A DNA stretch of 47,048 nucleotides from NCBI GenBank assembly GCA_029553855.1, contig JAKPKE010000158.1:1-47048 (forward strand), written 5' to 3'. Below the pieces are notes generated by a model. It worked only from the letters and a program-made list of their open reading frames with translations. It did not search any database and was not told the origin of the DNA. The DNA comes from Bacillota bacterium. Lineage in GTDB: Bacteria > Bacillota > Clostridia > Lutisporales > Lutisporaceae. A program made the translations under genes and the position numbers. Position 1 is the stretch's first letter; the number at the start of each line of letters is the position of its first letter. This document shows, one piece after another, positions 25,847 to 33,878 of the stretch.

Positions 25847-25894
25847 ATTATAGTATACTAAAATACAAGAATAATAAAAGTTACCCTGGTAACT
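25847..25894. promoter_or_regulatory. Divergent promoter/operator between crp-type gene and permease operon
   Basis: Overlapping -10-like boxes face both ways: TATACT (25854-25859, plus) and TATAAT (25852-25847, minus). AGTTACC-CT-GGTAACT (25879-25894) is a perfect 7-bp dyad placed 4 nt before the regulator's ribosome-binding site. The size suits a Crp/Fnr dimer and suggests autorepression and control of the permeases. The -35 boxes are weak. Confidence 0.6.
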
Positions 25895-25913
25895 AATTGG
25901 AGGAGGGGTAAGA

Positions 25914-26585
25914 ATAAATATTGAGCATTATATTAAGGCAATACTTAGTATCAACCCTTTCGGCGGCTTTGAAGAAGATGAACTGATCCGATTATTCGGC
26001 TCCTCTGAATATAGTGTGGAAGAATACGAAAGAGGGCAGATCATTCACCTTCAAAATGAGCTTTGCGAAGCTATGGATATTATTTTAGAAGGCAAAGTGT
26101 CCGTTCAAAAAATAGATGAAGAAGGAAATATATTAAAGGTTGCTGTTTTTTCAGATGGAGAGATATTAGGGGCAAATCTTTTGTTTTCAAACAGTAATAC
26201 CTATCCCATGACGGTTGTTTCTGAATCAAGGACTATTATACTTCACGCTTACAGGGATTTAATACTGGAATCATGTCAGAGGAATACTGATTTTATGGCC
26301 GGCCTGCTGACTGTAATTTCCAATAAAGCACTTGTGCTTACGGATAAAATTGACACTATTTCCTTTAAAACAATCAGACAGAGAATCATCGATTTTTTAA
26401 GATATGAATACTATATACAGAAAAGTACGGCAATAAAGCTTAATACCACAAAAAAAGAACTGGCCGAAAGAATGGGGATACAAAGAACCTCACTTAGCAG
26501 GGAACTGAATAAAATGAGGAAAGAGGGTTTAATAGAGTACAACGCAAAAACAATAACACTGAAAGGAGGAAAGTTATATGAATAA
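25914..26585 (+). CDS. Crp/Fnr-family transcriptional regulator with a non-canonical start codon
   Basis: About 223 residues if it starts at ATA 25914, the usual family length. An N-terminal cyclic-nucleotide-type beta-roll (RGQIIHLQNE ... ILEGKVSVQKIDE ... FSDGEILGANLLF) leads to a dimer helix and a winged-helix C-terminus (KKELAERMGIQRTSLSRELNKM). No canonical start codon opens the family N-terminus: the first in-frame GTG (26016) would cut off the residues from NPFGGFEEDELIRLF onward, which look like the normal family start. GGAGGAGGGG at 25899-25908 fits ATA at 25914 or ATT at 25920. No Fnr-type cysteine cluster is seen. It overlaps the amidase gene by 8 nt and is divergent from the permeases. 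Confidence 0.85.
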   Translation: MNIEHYIKAILSINPFGGFEEDELIRLFGSSEYSVEEYERGQIIHLQNELCEAMDIILEGKVSVQKIDEEGNILKVAVFSDGEILGANLLFSNSNTYPMTVVSESRTIILHAYRDLILESCQRNTDFMAGLLTVISNKALVLTDKIDTISFKTIRQRIIDFLRYEYYIQKSTAIKLNTTKKELAERMGIQRTSLSRELNKMRKEGLIEYNAKTITLKGGKLYE

Positions 26586-27405
26586 ACCAAGGGTCACAAT
26601 TATTCAAATGCATGTTGAAGAGGATAAGCTGAAAAATATTGTAAATGCTTCTGAGTTTGTAAAACAGGCAGCAGATAAGAATGCAGACATGGCAATACTT
26701 CCGGAAATGTTCTGCTGTCCGTATAAAACTTCTAATTTTCCGATATATGCAGAGCACGAGGGCGGTGAATGTTACAGCCTGCTTGCAGATATTGCAGCGA
26801 AACATGGAATTTACCTGGTAGCAGGATCTATGCCTGAAAAGGACAATGAAGGCAAGATATTTAATACCTCTTATGTGTTCGACCGAAAGGGATGTAAAAT
26901 TGGAAAACACAGAAAAATGCACTTGTTTGACATAGCGGTTGAAGGAGGGCAGCACTTTAAAGAATCCGAAACCTTGGCAGCAGGAAATAAAGTCACTGTA
27001 TTTGAAACTGAATTCGGAAAAATGGGACTGGCAATTTGCTATGATTTCCGGTTCCCGGAATTATCACGATTGATGGTGGATGAAGGAGCAAAGGCATTGA
27101 TTGTTCCTGCCGCATTTAATATGACTACAGGTCCGGCTCATTGGGACATTCTTTTTAGGAGCAGGGCAATAGACAACCAGGTTTACACTATTGGCATCGC
27201 TCCTGCAAGGGATGTAAACTCATGTTATATTTCTTATGGCAATTCTATTATGGTTTCTCCCTGGGGGGAGGTAGTTGCCCAAATGGATGAAAAGGAAGGC
27301 TTTCTAACAGGCACATTGGACTTTGATTATGTGGACAAAATCAGGAAAGAGCTTCCGCTTTTAGCCCATAGAAGAAGGGATATATATAAATGCGGTAGTA
27401 TTTAA
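26578..27405 (+). CDS. Carbon-nitrogen hydrolase, omega-amidase/nitrilase family
   Basis: 275 residues, typical of the Nit2-like branch. The catalytic triad is intact: Glu43 in LPEMF, Lys113 in KHRKMHLFD and Cys154 in CYDFRFPE. Such enzymes hydrolyse amides such as 2-oxoglutaramate, the by-product of glutamine transaminases. AAAGGAGG precedes the ATG, which overlaps the regulator's end by 8 nt, so they form a transcriptional unit. Whether it is functionally linked to the permease pair across the divergent promoter is unknown. Confidence 0.92.
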   Translation: MNKPRVTIIQMHVEEDKLKNIVNASEFVKQAADKNADMAILPEMFCCPYKTSNFPIYAEHEGGECYSLLADIAAKHGIYLVAGSMPEKDNEGKIFNTSYVFDRKGCKIGKHRKMHLFDIAVEGGQHFKESETLAAGNKVTVFETEFGKMGLAICYDFRFPELSRLMVDEGAKALIVPAAFNMTTGPAHWDILFRSRAIDNQVYTIGIAPARDVNSCYISYGNSIMVSPWGEVVAQMDEKEGFLTGTLDFDYVDKIRKELPLLAHRRRDIYKCGSI

Positions 27406-27448
27406 CTTATTCTTGGTACAGTTTCTTGGTACAGGACATCAAATACAG

Positions 27449-27477
27449 TTCACTTCTGCTGAAAAAACAGTTATAAT
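27449..27477 (+). promoter_or_regulatory. Likely housekeeping promoter for the CBS gene
   Basis: TTCACT (27449-27454), 17-nt spacer, TATAAT (27472-27477), 42 nt before the start codon. Four of six -35 matches and six of six -10 matches. Confidence 0.55.
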
Positions 27478-27519
27478 ATAGTCGGCAGCCTATGGCAGAA
27501 ATGAACCGGGAGGAATTAA

Positions 27520-27933
27520 ATGAACATAGCTTTTTTTCTTACACCAAAAGCGGATGTAATATGGATATCATCGGAATCTACATTGAGACAAGCAATTGAA
27601 AAGATGGAATTTCATAGGTATTCTGCATTGCCTCTCGTTGATAATGACGGCAAATATGCGGGCACAATAACAGAAGGTGATATACTCTGGTATTTGAAGA
27701 ATATGAGGGACTTGAACTTTAAAGGTACAAGCAAGTTTGCAATTAAGGATGTTCCAAAATACAAGCATAATAAGCCTGTTTCCATTGACTCACATATCGA
27801 AGACCTGATTCTGCTTTCCATTAATCAGAATTTTATCCCCGTGGTTGACGATCATGACATATTTATCGGTATTATCAAAAGAAGTGATATAATAAACTAC
27901 TTCAACAAATTGCTTCTTAATAAAGAAATATAA
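27520..27933 (+). CDS. Two-CBS-domain protein
   Basis: 137 residues made of a tandem pair of CBS domains (a Bateman module): one about residues 8-60 with YSALPLVDNDGKYAGTITEGD, another about 75-130 with FIPVVDDHDIFIGIIKRSDI. There is no effector domain, so it probably senses adenine nucleotides or c-di-AMP and acts on a partner. GGGAGG precedes the ATG. It has its own promoter and is followed by a strong bidirectional terminator. Confidence 0.9.
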   Translation: MNIAFFLTPKADVIWISSESTLRQAIEKMEFHRYSALPLVDNDGKYAGTITEGDILWYLKNMRDLNFKGTSKFAIKDVPKYKHNKPVSIDSHIEDLILLSINQNFIPVVDDHDIFIGIIKRSDIINYFNKLLLNKEI

Positions 27934-27965
27934 AGCCGGAGGGTAATAATATAGCCTCCGGCTTT
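27932..27965. terminator. Bidirectional terminator
   Basis: AAAGCCGGAGG (27932-27942) and CCTCCGGCTTT (27955-27965) form a perfect 11-bp stem between convergent transcripts (CBS gene and the chemoreceptor operon). Confidence 0.85.
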
Positions 27966-27972
27966 ATATTTC

Positions 27973-28167
27973 TTACCTATTGCTGATTATAGGGCTTTTG
28001 GCTATATTATTGCCAAAGCAGGCTTTGAAAGCTTTGAGAAAAGAAAACGCAAACTCACGGCTTTCGGTGTCTATAATTGACTTGCCTGCAACCTGTTCCA
28101 GCAATACAACAAGGTTTTCCAATTCGTAACCTTCAAATTTGACTGTATTGTCCTCTACTTTTATCAT
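27973..28167 (-). CDS. Small protein co-transcribed with the chemoreceptor
   Basis: About 64 residues, family not recognised. It has a mixed start (MIKVEDNTVKFEGYELENLV), an acidic helix and a basic C-terminus with one Cys. GGAGG lies 5 nt before the second of two adjacent ATG codons, so the start is 28167 rather than 28170. It is separated from the chemoreceptor stop by about 45 nt and lies on the same strand, so co-transcription is likely. It could act as an accessory to the receptor, but no function is visible. Confidence 0.6.
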   Translation of the reverse strand: MIKVEDNTVKFEGYELENLVVLLEQVAGKSIIDTESREFAFSFLKAFKACFGNNIAKSPIISNR

Positions 28168-28212
28168 CATACCCTCCGCAAAGGTAAGTTTATTGTCAGA
28201 TACACTTATTTA

Positions 28213-29922
28213 TTATACCTTGAATCGGGATACAATGCCATCCAGATTTGCAGCCATTCCGGCCAGTTCTTCAGCGGTAGCCCCGACTTCCTCAATCGCA
28301 CTCGACTGTTGTTGGGTTGTTGCACTGATTTGCTCCGAACTGCTTGCCTGGGATTCAATATTTTCTGCTATTGAATTTATAGAAGAAGAAATTTCGTTGG
28401 TCATCAAGGATTGCTGGGCTGCATCGTCCGCTATTTCATATACCTGGCCAACAATTGCACTGATTTTTTCTATTATATTAGTTATATAACTGTTTGTTTC
28501 ATTTGCTGCGGTGTAGCTGTTTTTTATAAGTAAATCGGAATCGGCTGTTTTCTCTCTTGCCGTTGCGCAGTTGGTCTGGATTGCATTAACCATATGCTCA
28601 ATCCGCATTGTGGCCTCTTTACTTTGTGCTGCCAATTTCCGGACTTCATCCGCCACTACCGCAAAACCCCGTCCTTGTTCACCGGCTCTTGCGGCTTCAA
28701 TTGCCGCATTTAGACTAAGGAGATTAGTTTGCTCCGATATTCCGGTAATCAGCTCAACTGCTTGATTTATTTCGTTTGCAGATCTTTCCAGTTCAATCAT
28801 TATGTTGGATACTTCTCCAGATGCAATTCTGACAGTGTCTATCAAGTTCGAAACATTTTGTACCAATTCTCCGCCCTTCTCTGCAGAAATCTTTACCTCA
28901 TTGCCGGTCTCGGCGGCAAGTTTGCTTGATTCAGCGGTAGTATTTGCTTTATTTGATATGTCGCTTATTGCACTGGATATTTGTTCAATTTCGGCAATAT
29001 TATTTTCATTGGTTTCCGCTATGTGGGCTATGCCGTTTGATATTTCCTGCATGGAAGCATTTGTCTCTTCCATGGTGGCTGACAGCTGCTGGCTTGCATG
29101 GGTAACCGCTCCGGAAGATTTTAGTATCTCACCGATTACATTTTGCAGGGAGGCGGCAGTCTTATTAAACGAATCCATAAGCTTACCCAGTTCATCTTTG
29201 CCTTCATAATTAACTCGCTCTCTTAAGTTGCCTTCGGCAAAGCTATTTGCCATTTTTTCTGCTTCTGTAATGGGCTTTTTAATTGAGGCTGTTATTATAA
29301 CGGTCACACCAACGCTTACTACCACACATATAAAAAGCAAAACAAGCATGAGCATAGAACTTTTCTCATAGGTCTGTCTGCCGAGTATCTCGCCTTTTTC
29401 AGCTGCCTCTGTATTCATATCGACTAATCTATCAAGTATGATAATTGCTCTTTCACGATTTATGCTCGCATTTTCGATTAATAATAAAGCCAATTCCGGG
29501 TCTGCGGATTTATGCTCTTCAATCCCGCTTTTTATGTCCTTTTCATAATATAAAATATGCTCTTCAAATTTGTTGGCTAATTCTATTTCTTCTTCTGTCA
29601 AGCCTGCCTCTTTAAAGCTGGCCAAAGGCCCTTTGATGGAGTCAAAGCTGTTGGCTATGCTCTTCTCAAGTGTCTGGTATTCGGAAGTGTGTGTCGTTCC
29701 GATATACCTGAAAACGTCCCCCCGTATAGTAAGCAGATCTCTCCTTATCTCTCCCAAATACCTTATAGGCAAGAGATTGTTACTATACATAGACTTCATA
29801 CTGCTATTCATTGTCATAAGGCTGAAGAAGGCAATGCCGCCGACTAAAATGGCGAGTAAAATAACCACCGAAAATCCTATAATAATTCTTGTTGAAATTT
29901 TAAGATTGAATAACTTTTTCAT
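28213..29922 (-). CDS. Methyl-accepting chemotaxis protein with four-helix-bundle sensor
   Basis: 569 residues. One membrane helix near residues 12-34, an extracellular four-helix bundle (about 40-185) containing [20 protein letters not shown], a second membrane helix near 190-210, a HAMP domain, and a long cytoplasmic signalling coiled coil. The conserved hairpin tip is [19 protein letters not shown]. It should bind a small extracytoplasmic ligand and steer CheA through CheW. A GGGGCG site precedes the start. No flagellar or other chemotaxis genes are nearby apart from a separate cheW at 36933. Confidence 0.95.
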   Translation of the reverse strand: MKKLFNLKISTRIIIGFSVVILLAILVGGIAFFSLMTMNSSMKSMYSNNLLPIRYLGEIRRDLLTIRGDVFRYIGTTHTSEYQTLEKSIANSFDSIKGPLASFKEAGLTEEEIELANKFEEHILYYEKDIKSGIEEHKSADPELALLLIENASINRERAIIILDRLVDMNTEAAEKGEILGRQTYEKSSMLMLVLLFICVVVSVGVTVIITASIKKPITEAEKMANSFAEGNLRERVNYEGKDELGKLMDSFNKTAASLQNVIGEILKSSGAVTHASQQLSATMEETNASMQEISNGIAHIAETNENNIAEIEQISSAISDISNKANTTAESSKLAAETGNEVKISAEKGGELVQNVSNLIDTVRIASGEVSNIMIELERSANEINQAVELITGISEQTNLLSLNAAIEAARAGEQGRGFAVVADEVRKLAAQSKEATMRIEHMVNAIQTNCATAREKTADSDLLIKNSYTAANETNSYITNIIEKISAIVGQVYEIADDAAQQSLMTNEISSSINSIAENIESQASSSEQISATTQQQSSAIEEVGATAEELAGMAANLDGIVSRFKV

Positions 29923-30030
29923 ACAATCGCCCCATTTCCTGATAGCATTAAAAATATATTAACTGGATTATAACATATTCAGACATAAGATGCCATGTTA
30001 TGGGGACTGAAATGCTAAAAGGCTGCGAAG

Positions 30031-30058
30031 TGTACATTATTCAGATTTGTAGTATAAT
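30031..30058 (+). promoter_or_regulatory. Promoter of the HD-domain gene
   Basis: TGTACA (30031-30036), 16-nt spacer, TATAAT (30053-30058), about 70 nt before the ATG at 30131. Confidence 0.5.
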
Positions 30059-30130
30059 TGTCTATATAAGTTTTATTTTCGGCATGCAGCTGCGGTAAAA
30101 GTAAAAAAGAAATGAAAGAGGGATTAATCT

Positions 30131-30709
30131 ATGGAAAAAACAGTTCCAAACAGAGCTATGGCAATGGAACTCTTAAAAGAGTTTAATAAGAATGAAAGCC
30201 TGATAACACATGCGATGGCCGTTGAAGCGGTTATGAGGCATTTTGCAGGGCTAAATGGGGAAGATAAGGAAAGGTGGGGCATTATTGGCCTGATACATGA
30301 CATTGATTATGAAATGTATCCTGAAGAGCATTGCATAAAAGCAAGGGAAATACTTGCAGATAGAGGATGGCCCGAGGAATACATTCATGCTGTGGAAAGC
30401 CATGGCTGGAAGTTATGCAGTAATGTTGAGCCGGCAGAAAAAATGGAAAAGGTACTGTATGCCATTGATGAGCTTACAGGGCTTATTGCTGCTACCGTCT
30501 TTATGAGGCCAAGCAAAAGCATATTGGACCTGGAAGTGAAATCTGTAAAAAAGAAATGGAAGCAAAAGAGCTTTGCGGCAGGGGTCAACAGAGAAGTTAT
30601 TGAAGAGGGAGCAGGGCTTTTAGGTATGGAATTAGACAATGTTATCGAAGAGACTATTAAAGGAATGCAGCAGGTTGCAGGAGAAATAGGTCTGAAAGGC
30701 AATATTTAG
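30131..30709 (+). CDS. HD-superfamily hydrolase
   Basis: 192 residues of an HD/PDEase-like metal-dependent phosphohydrolase. Conserved metal ligands appear as THAMAVEAVMRHF (first His), LIHDIDYE (the His-Asp pair) and HAVESHGW later. No companion nucleotidyltransferase or sensor domain is fused. Relatives act on nucleotides or remain uncharacterised. An AGAGGG site lies before the ATG. A terminator shared with a minus-strand small gene follows within 1 nt of the stop. Confidence 0.85.
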   Translation: MEKTVPNRAMAMELLKEFNKNESLITHAMAVEAVMRHFAGLNGEDKERWGIIGLIHDIDYEMYPEEHCIKAREILADRGWPEEYIHAVESHGWKLCSNVEPAEKMEKVLYAIDELTGLIAATVFMRPSKSILDLEVKSVKKKWKQKSFAAGVNREVIEEGAGLLGMELDNVIEETIKGMQQVAGEIGLKGNI

Positions 30710-30744
30710 AAGAGGCTGACTAAGAGGTTCCGTCAGCCTCTTTT
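30710..30744. terminator. Terminator between HD gene and the minus-strand small gene
   Basis: AAGAGGCTGAC (30710-30720) pairs with GTCAGCCTCTT (30732-30742), followed by TT. It also contains the stop codon region of the minus-strand pseudogene. Confidence 0.85.
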
Positions 30745-31046
30745 CCCTTTCCGAAAAATTTTTTTCTCAGGTCCTGGTTAAAGAAGATAATAAGCAAAGC
30801 GGCCCATAGCCACCAATTATTATTCTCGAATATGTTTCCTATAACCCCGTTAAGCATTCCTCCAAGCTGTTGAACAGATGGAACTGCCGCTGGCGGTATG
30901 GAATCCTGTTGCGGCGGAAGAACCGGGGCAGTGGTTGGAACTTTTGGATTTTTGTAAAATACTCCCGAAACATCTTCCGGTTTACTTTCAGGAATTCAGC
31001 CGGGGATAGGAGCACCGCTTAAACCATGGTTAAAACCTCTCGCCAT
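30720..31046 (-). pseudogene. Small hydrophobic coat-type protein gene interrupted by an in-frame TGA
   Basis: A frame of 109 codons from ATG (31046) to TAG (30722-30720) is open except for one TGA at codon 17 (30998-30996). Upstream of the break the text reads MARGFNHGLSGAPIPG; downstream it continues as a Pro-rich stretch and then a Trp-rich hydrophobic tail (NNWWLWAALLIIFF) with a basic end. A ribosome-binding site GGGAGG and a sigma-K-like promoter are intact. The likeliest cause is a TGG-to-TGA change (Trp), a sequencing error, or less likely read-through. The hydrophobic end loosely resembles the small proteins at 33538 and 34156. Confidence 0.65.
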
Positions 31047-31089
31047 AATCACGCCTCCCTTTGTAATAGGTTGTTTATCATCCTATTTT

Positions 31090-31117
31090 CATTGTATGTT
31101 GTATTATTATTTTGGTT
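31090..31117 (-). promoter_or_regulatory. Sigma-K-like promoter of the interrupted small gene
   Basis: On the minus strand, AACC (31117-31114), exactly 15 nt, then CATACAATG (31098-31090), in line with the mother-cell sigma-K pattern AC-N15/16-CATAnnnTA. The upstream ATTTGCAGTAACCAAA is identical over 16 nt to the site at 34546-34561. Confidence 0.65.
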
Positions 31118-31202
31118 ACTGCAAATCTTGTTATAATCCCTCCATATTTGGGTAACTTGCCTTTCCGGTAATATATATAATATATTAAAGGGGGTATTTG
31201 TC

Positions 31203-31589
31203 TTGGCTATGGAAAGCTCAACACAACCGGCACAAAGAGAACGCGCCGGTACTGCAGAGGCTACCTTTGCCGTGCGCCTTTTACTGCTGGGCAGCTTAAT
31301 TGTAAATACAATTAAGCAGGATAATATGCTTGTATTTGCAGCAATATTGAATTTAACTGCCCTTTTGTTATTAAGAAGGGCAGCTGTACTGGAGGCTGAA
31401 GAGCAGCAGATAAGCCCAGGGGTAACGACCTTTGCAAATAATCTAAAGCTAATAGCAACTCCCCTTAGTGTTACTGCCTCGGTGCTGCTTCTTTGGGCAT
31501 TGCTTATAGAAGTATCCTTAAAGCAGCCTATTATTGGCGTATCACCCGCCCCAACGGCAGCGGGGGCTACAGGCGCATTATTAATGTAA
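31203..31589 (+). CDS. Small membrane protein of unknown function
   Basis: 128 residues: a charged start (SSTQPAQRERAGTAEATFAV), two membrane segments near residues 45-58 and 90-105, and a C-terminal Pro/Ala/Gly-rich tail. Start TTG at 31203 or ATG at 31209; AAGGGGGT lies about 8 nt before the TTG. No family recognised. It is divergent from the interrupted small gene and lies just upstream of the c-di-AMP riboswitch gene; a shared spore or envelope role is possible but not shown. Confidence 0.6.
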   Translation: MAMESSTQPAQRERAGTAEATFAVRLLLLGSLIVNTIKQDNMLVFAAILNLTALLLLRRAAVLEAEEQQISPGVTTFANNLKLIATPLSVTASVLLLWALLIEVSLKQPIIGVSPAPTAAGATGALLM

Positions 31590-31653
31590 ATTACATGTAA
31601 ACAATTACCATTGATTTGCCTGGGAAAATGCAATAATATAAAGACAAGCCGTA

Positions 31654-31780
31654 CTGTTCGCTGAATCCCTCAAGGGAACGGGGAATAATATATTGGGTGA
31701 GGGGCAGCCCGTTAGTGAAGCTGCCCGGGGCAAACTCTCTGCCCTAATCCGACAACAGGTGTTTGCATGACGCAAACACC
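31654..31780 (+). promoter_or_regulatory. c-di-AMP riboswitch (ydaO/yuaA type)
   Basis: The conserved strings of this riboswitch appear in order: GCTGAATCCC, AACGGGGAAT, TTGGGTGA, the stem GGGCAG ... CTGCCC with AGTGAAGC between, the stem GGGCA/TGCCC, then AATCCGACA. CTGTT (31654-31658) and AACAG (31754-31758) can close the outer helix. A strong hairpin GGTGTTTGC/GCAAACACC (31758-31780) follows and shares one base with that helix; it lacks a T-run, so its terminator role is uncertain. Location before a wall-protein gene is typical of this class. Confidence 0.82.
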
Positions 31781-31843
31781 CCTAAGATTATTATTGAATT
31801 TTACATTCAATACAGCCCCGTAAGCAGAAAGGAGAGTCAGTTT

Positions 31844-32602
31844 TTGAAGGCAGGTAAATTGTTGGTATTTTTACTTGTTGTAACAATTTTTACCTCCTCC
31901 GCAGTCTTTGCCGATGTACTCAAACATGGCAGCGAAGGCGAGGAAGTAAGGAAGCTTCAGCTGGAATTAACAAATAAGGGATATTACACAGCTGAAGCAA
32001 CAGGTTACTTTGGAAGTTTGACGGAAGCTGCGGTAATAAAGTTTCAAATCGAAAACAATCTTGCAGATGACGGAATTGTCGGACCGGGCACAGGGAAGGC
32101 GCTATTTGGGCCGGAATGGACGGGACCTTCAGAGATAGAGCTTCTGGATTGGTGGACCGGGGTTTCCAAAGTATTTAAGATTGGAATGGCGGCGAAGGTT
32201 ACTGATGTGAAAACAGGCAAGACCTTCAGCATTGTGCGTACATATGGCGGCAATCATGCTGACTGCGAGGCCAGAACCGCAGAAGATTCCAAAAAGATAA
32301 AGGCGATATGGGGCGGCTGGAGTTGGGAACGCAGACCGATAATTGTGGAGGTGGACGGCCGGAGGATTGCAGCATCAATGGCAGCCATGCCTCATGCCGG
32401 AGTGGACAAGTCCCCTGCAAACAAGTTTATAAGCAGCAGAAGCGGCGGCTATGGCAGGGGTGCGAATCTCGACAAGATAAAGAACAATGGAATGAGCGGT
32501 GTAGTAGATGTTCATTTTCTGAACAGCAGAACCCATGGAACGAATAAAGTTGACGCTAAGCATCAGAAAGCAGTGAAAGAAGCAGCAAAAGGCAGCAAAT
32601 GA
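31844..32602 (+). CDS. Secreted peptidoglycan-binding protein with an uncharacterised C-terminal domain
   Basis: 252 residues. A signal peptide (GKLLVFLLVVTIFTSSAVFA) is followed by a peptidoglycan-binding domain 1 module (about 27-85: GEEVRKLQLELTNKGYY ... FGSLTEAAVIKFQ), then a 150-residue domain with NHADCE, IWGGWSWERRPIIVE, ASMAAMPHAG and DVHFLNSRTHG. The same domain ends the LysM protein at 43220. Conserved His, Cys/Asp and His residues suggest a metal or catalytic site, but no named family is recognised. The start is TTG at 31844 with AAAGGAGAG upstream; the earlier in-frame start at 31763 lies inside the riboswitch hairpin. c-di-AMP probably regulates it. Confidence 0.85.
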   Translation: MKAGKLLVFLLVVTIFTSSAVFADVLKHGSEGEEVRKLQLELTNKGYYTAEATGYFGSLTEAAVIKFQIENNLADDGIVGPGTGKALFGPEWTGPSEIELLDWWTGVSKVFKIGMAAKVTDVKTGKTFSIVRTYGGNHADCEARTAEDSKKIKAIWGGWSWERRPIIVEVDGRRIAASMAAMPHAGVDKSPANKFISSRSGGYGRGANLDKIKNNGMSGVVDVHFLNSRTHGTNKVDAKHQKAVKEAAKGSK

Positions 32603-32613
32603 TACAGTACGGT

Positions 32614-32650
32614 AAGCCCGGGCAATTTCAATATGCCCGGGCTTTGTTTT
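32614..32650 (+). terminator. Terminator after the wall-protein gene
   Basis: AAGCCCGGGCA (32614-32624) and TGCCCGGGCTT (32634-32644), followed by TGTTTTT. Confidence 0.9.
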
Positions 32651-32768
32651 TGGTATCCGGTATTGATGTCACTTTTGTCCTTTGATATAATTCAGGTAAA
32701 CATATATTTCGATTTTCATGCTTTATATTAAATTCATTAAGTAAACAAAACAAGATAGGAGTGATAAT

Positions 32769-33470
32769 ATGTCCACACCCCATAATAGTGCAAAGATGGG
32801 AGACATTGCTGAAACTGTATTGCTTCCGGGAGATCCTCTCAGAGCTAAATTTGTAGCCGAAACTTATCTGAAAGATCCTGTTCAATTCAATGCTGTAAGA
32901 AATATGTTAGGTTATACCGGAGTTTATAAAGGGAAAAAGGTATCCGTGATGGGATCGGGTATGGGGGTGCCTTCCATAGGGATATATTCATATGAGCTGA
33001 TCCACTTCTATGGGGTTAAAAACCTGATTAGAGTGGGTTCCTGCGGCAGTTACACAAAAGATTTGAAACTGTATGATATTATATTGGCAATGGGCGCATG
33101 TACCAATTCCAGCTATTCCAATCAGTACAAACTTCCCGGCACATTTTCTGCAATAGCTTCATGGGATTTATTATATAAGGCAAAACAGTCTGCAGAGAAG
33201 CAGAATATAGATGTAAAGGTAGGCAATATTTTAACCAGCGATGTTTTTTATACTCCTGATGCAGATGAATATAAAAAATGGGCCGGCATGAATGTAATAG
33301 CAGTTGAGATGGAAACCTATGCTCTTTATTGTAATGCTGCAAATGCGGGCGTAAATGCCCTTACCATACTGACTGTCTCAGATTCTATAGCAACAGGGGA
33401 AAAAACGACTCCTGAAGAAAGGGAAAAAGGATTTACCAATATGATGGGAATTGCATTGGAGCTGGCGTAA
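32769..33470 (+). CDS. deoD: Purine nucleoside phosphorylase, DeoD type
   Basis: 233 residues, the exact size of hexameric trimeric-fold PNPs. It cleaves purine (deoxy)nucleosides with phosphate to base and ribose-1-phosphate. Family motifs: VLLPGDPLRAKFVAE, MGSGMGVPSIGIYSYEL, RVGSCGSY, VIAVEMETYALY and TVSDSIATGE with the catalytic Asp. It stands alone with terminators on both sides. AGGAGTG precedes the ATG. Confidence 0.96.
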   Translation: MSTPHNSAKMGDIAETVLLPGDPLRAKFVAETYLKDPVQFNAVRNMLGYTGVYKGKKVSVMGSGMGVPSIGIYSYELIHFYGVKNLIRVGSCGSYTKDLKLYDIILAMGACTNSSYSNQYKLPGTFSAIASWDLLYKAKQSAEKQNIDVKVGNILTSDVFYTPDADEYKKWAGMNVIAVEMETYALYCNAANAGVNALTILTVSDSIATGEKTTPEEREKGFTNMMGIALELA

Positions 33471-33483
33471 ACAGCTATAGAAT

Positions 33484-33514
33484 AAAAGACCTAACCACAG
33501 AAGTTAGGTCTTTT
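33484..33514. terminator. Terminator after deoD
   Basis: AAAAGACCTAAC (33484-33495) and GTTAGGTCTTTT (33503-33514) form a perfect 12-bp stem; it can serve both directions for deoD and the convergent small gene. Confidence 0.88.
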
Positions 33515-33537
33515 CCTACCCGATTGGCATATGGCTT

Positions 33538-33789
33538 CTACAGCGCACCACTGAAACCAAAGGTCCTTCCAAAACCGCCGAAAGCGATTATTGCAAGTAT
33601 GATAATGAAGAAGAAGCTATTGTCAATCCCCCAGGACGGGCCCGCTGCTAACAGTATGAACAGAAGAAGCAGAAGTAGAAAACCATTGCTGTTGCATTTG
33701 CAGGCAGTAGCAATGGGGGCCACTGCTGTTCCAGGTCTGCAGTAGGCTGGCGGAGCGCATCGGTTGACTCCCCCGTAAATGTTTGCCAT
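33538..33789 (-). CDS. Small hydrophobic coat-type protein
   Basis: 83 residues. A Gly/Pro/Cys-rich start (MANIYGGVNRCAPPAYCRPG) leads to a very hydrophobic end: GFLLLLLLFILLAAGPSWGI and FFFIIILAIIAFGGFG. Its C-terminal half matches the gene at 34156-34386 (LFILLAAgPSwGidnsFFFIIImAIIgfGG pattern), so they are paralogues. AAAGGAGG precedes the ATG at 33789; the longer in-frame start at 33843 is discounted. A sigma-K-like site (33821-33851) lies upstream. Probable spore-coat or exosporium-associated peptide, by inference from size, composition and promoter. Confidence 0.75.
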   Translation of the reverse strand: MANIYGGVNRCAPPAYCRPGTAVAPIATACKCNSNGFLLLLLLFILLAAGPSWGIDNSFFFIIILAIIAFGGFGRTFGFSGAL

Positions 33790-33820
33790 ATTTAACCCTC
33801 CTTTCAACTGAAATTTATAC

Positions 33821-33851
33821 CATTTAATATGTCTTTTTACCAAAGTCAGTT
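33821..33851 (-). promoter_or_regulatory. Weak sigma-K-like promoter
   Basis: Minus strand: AACT (33851-33848), 16 nt, CATATTAAA (33831-33823). It fits the sigma-K form less exactly than the three AACC-N15-CATAnnATG sites. Confidence 0.4.
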
Positions 33852-33878
33852 TATCTTAATTCGAAGCAGTGCGTACTG

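Noticed and set aside
30996-30998. Selenocysteine codon in the small gene
   Set aside because: No clear SECIS hairpin immediately downstream and no selenoprotein context; a nonsense change from TGG is simpler.
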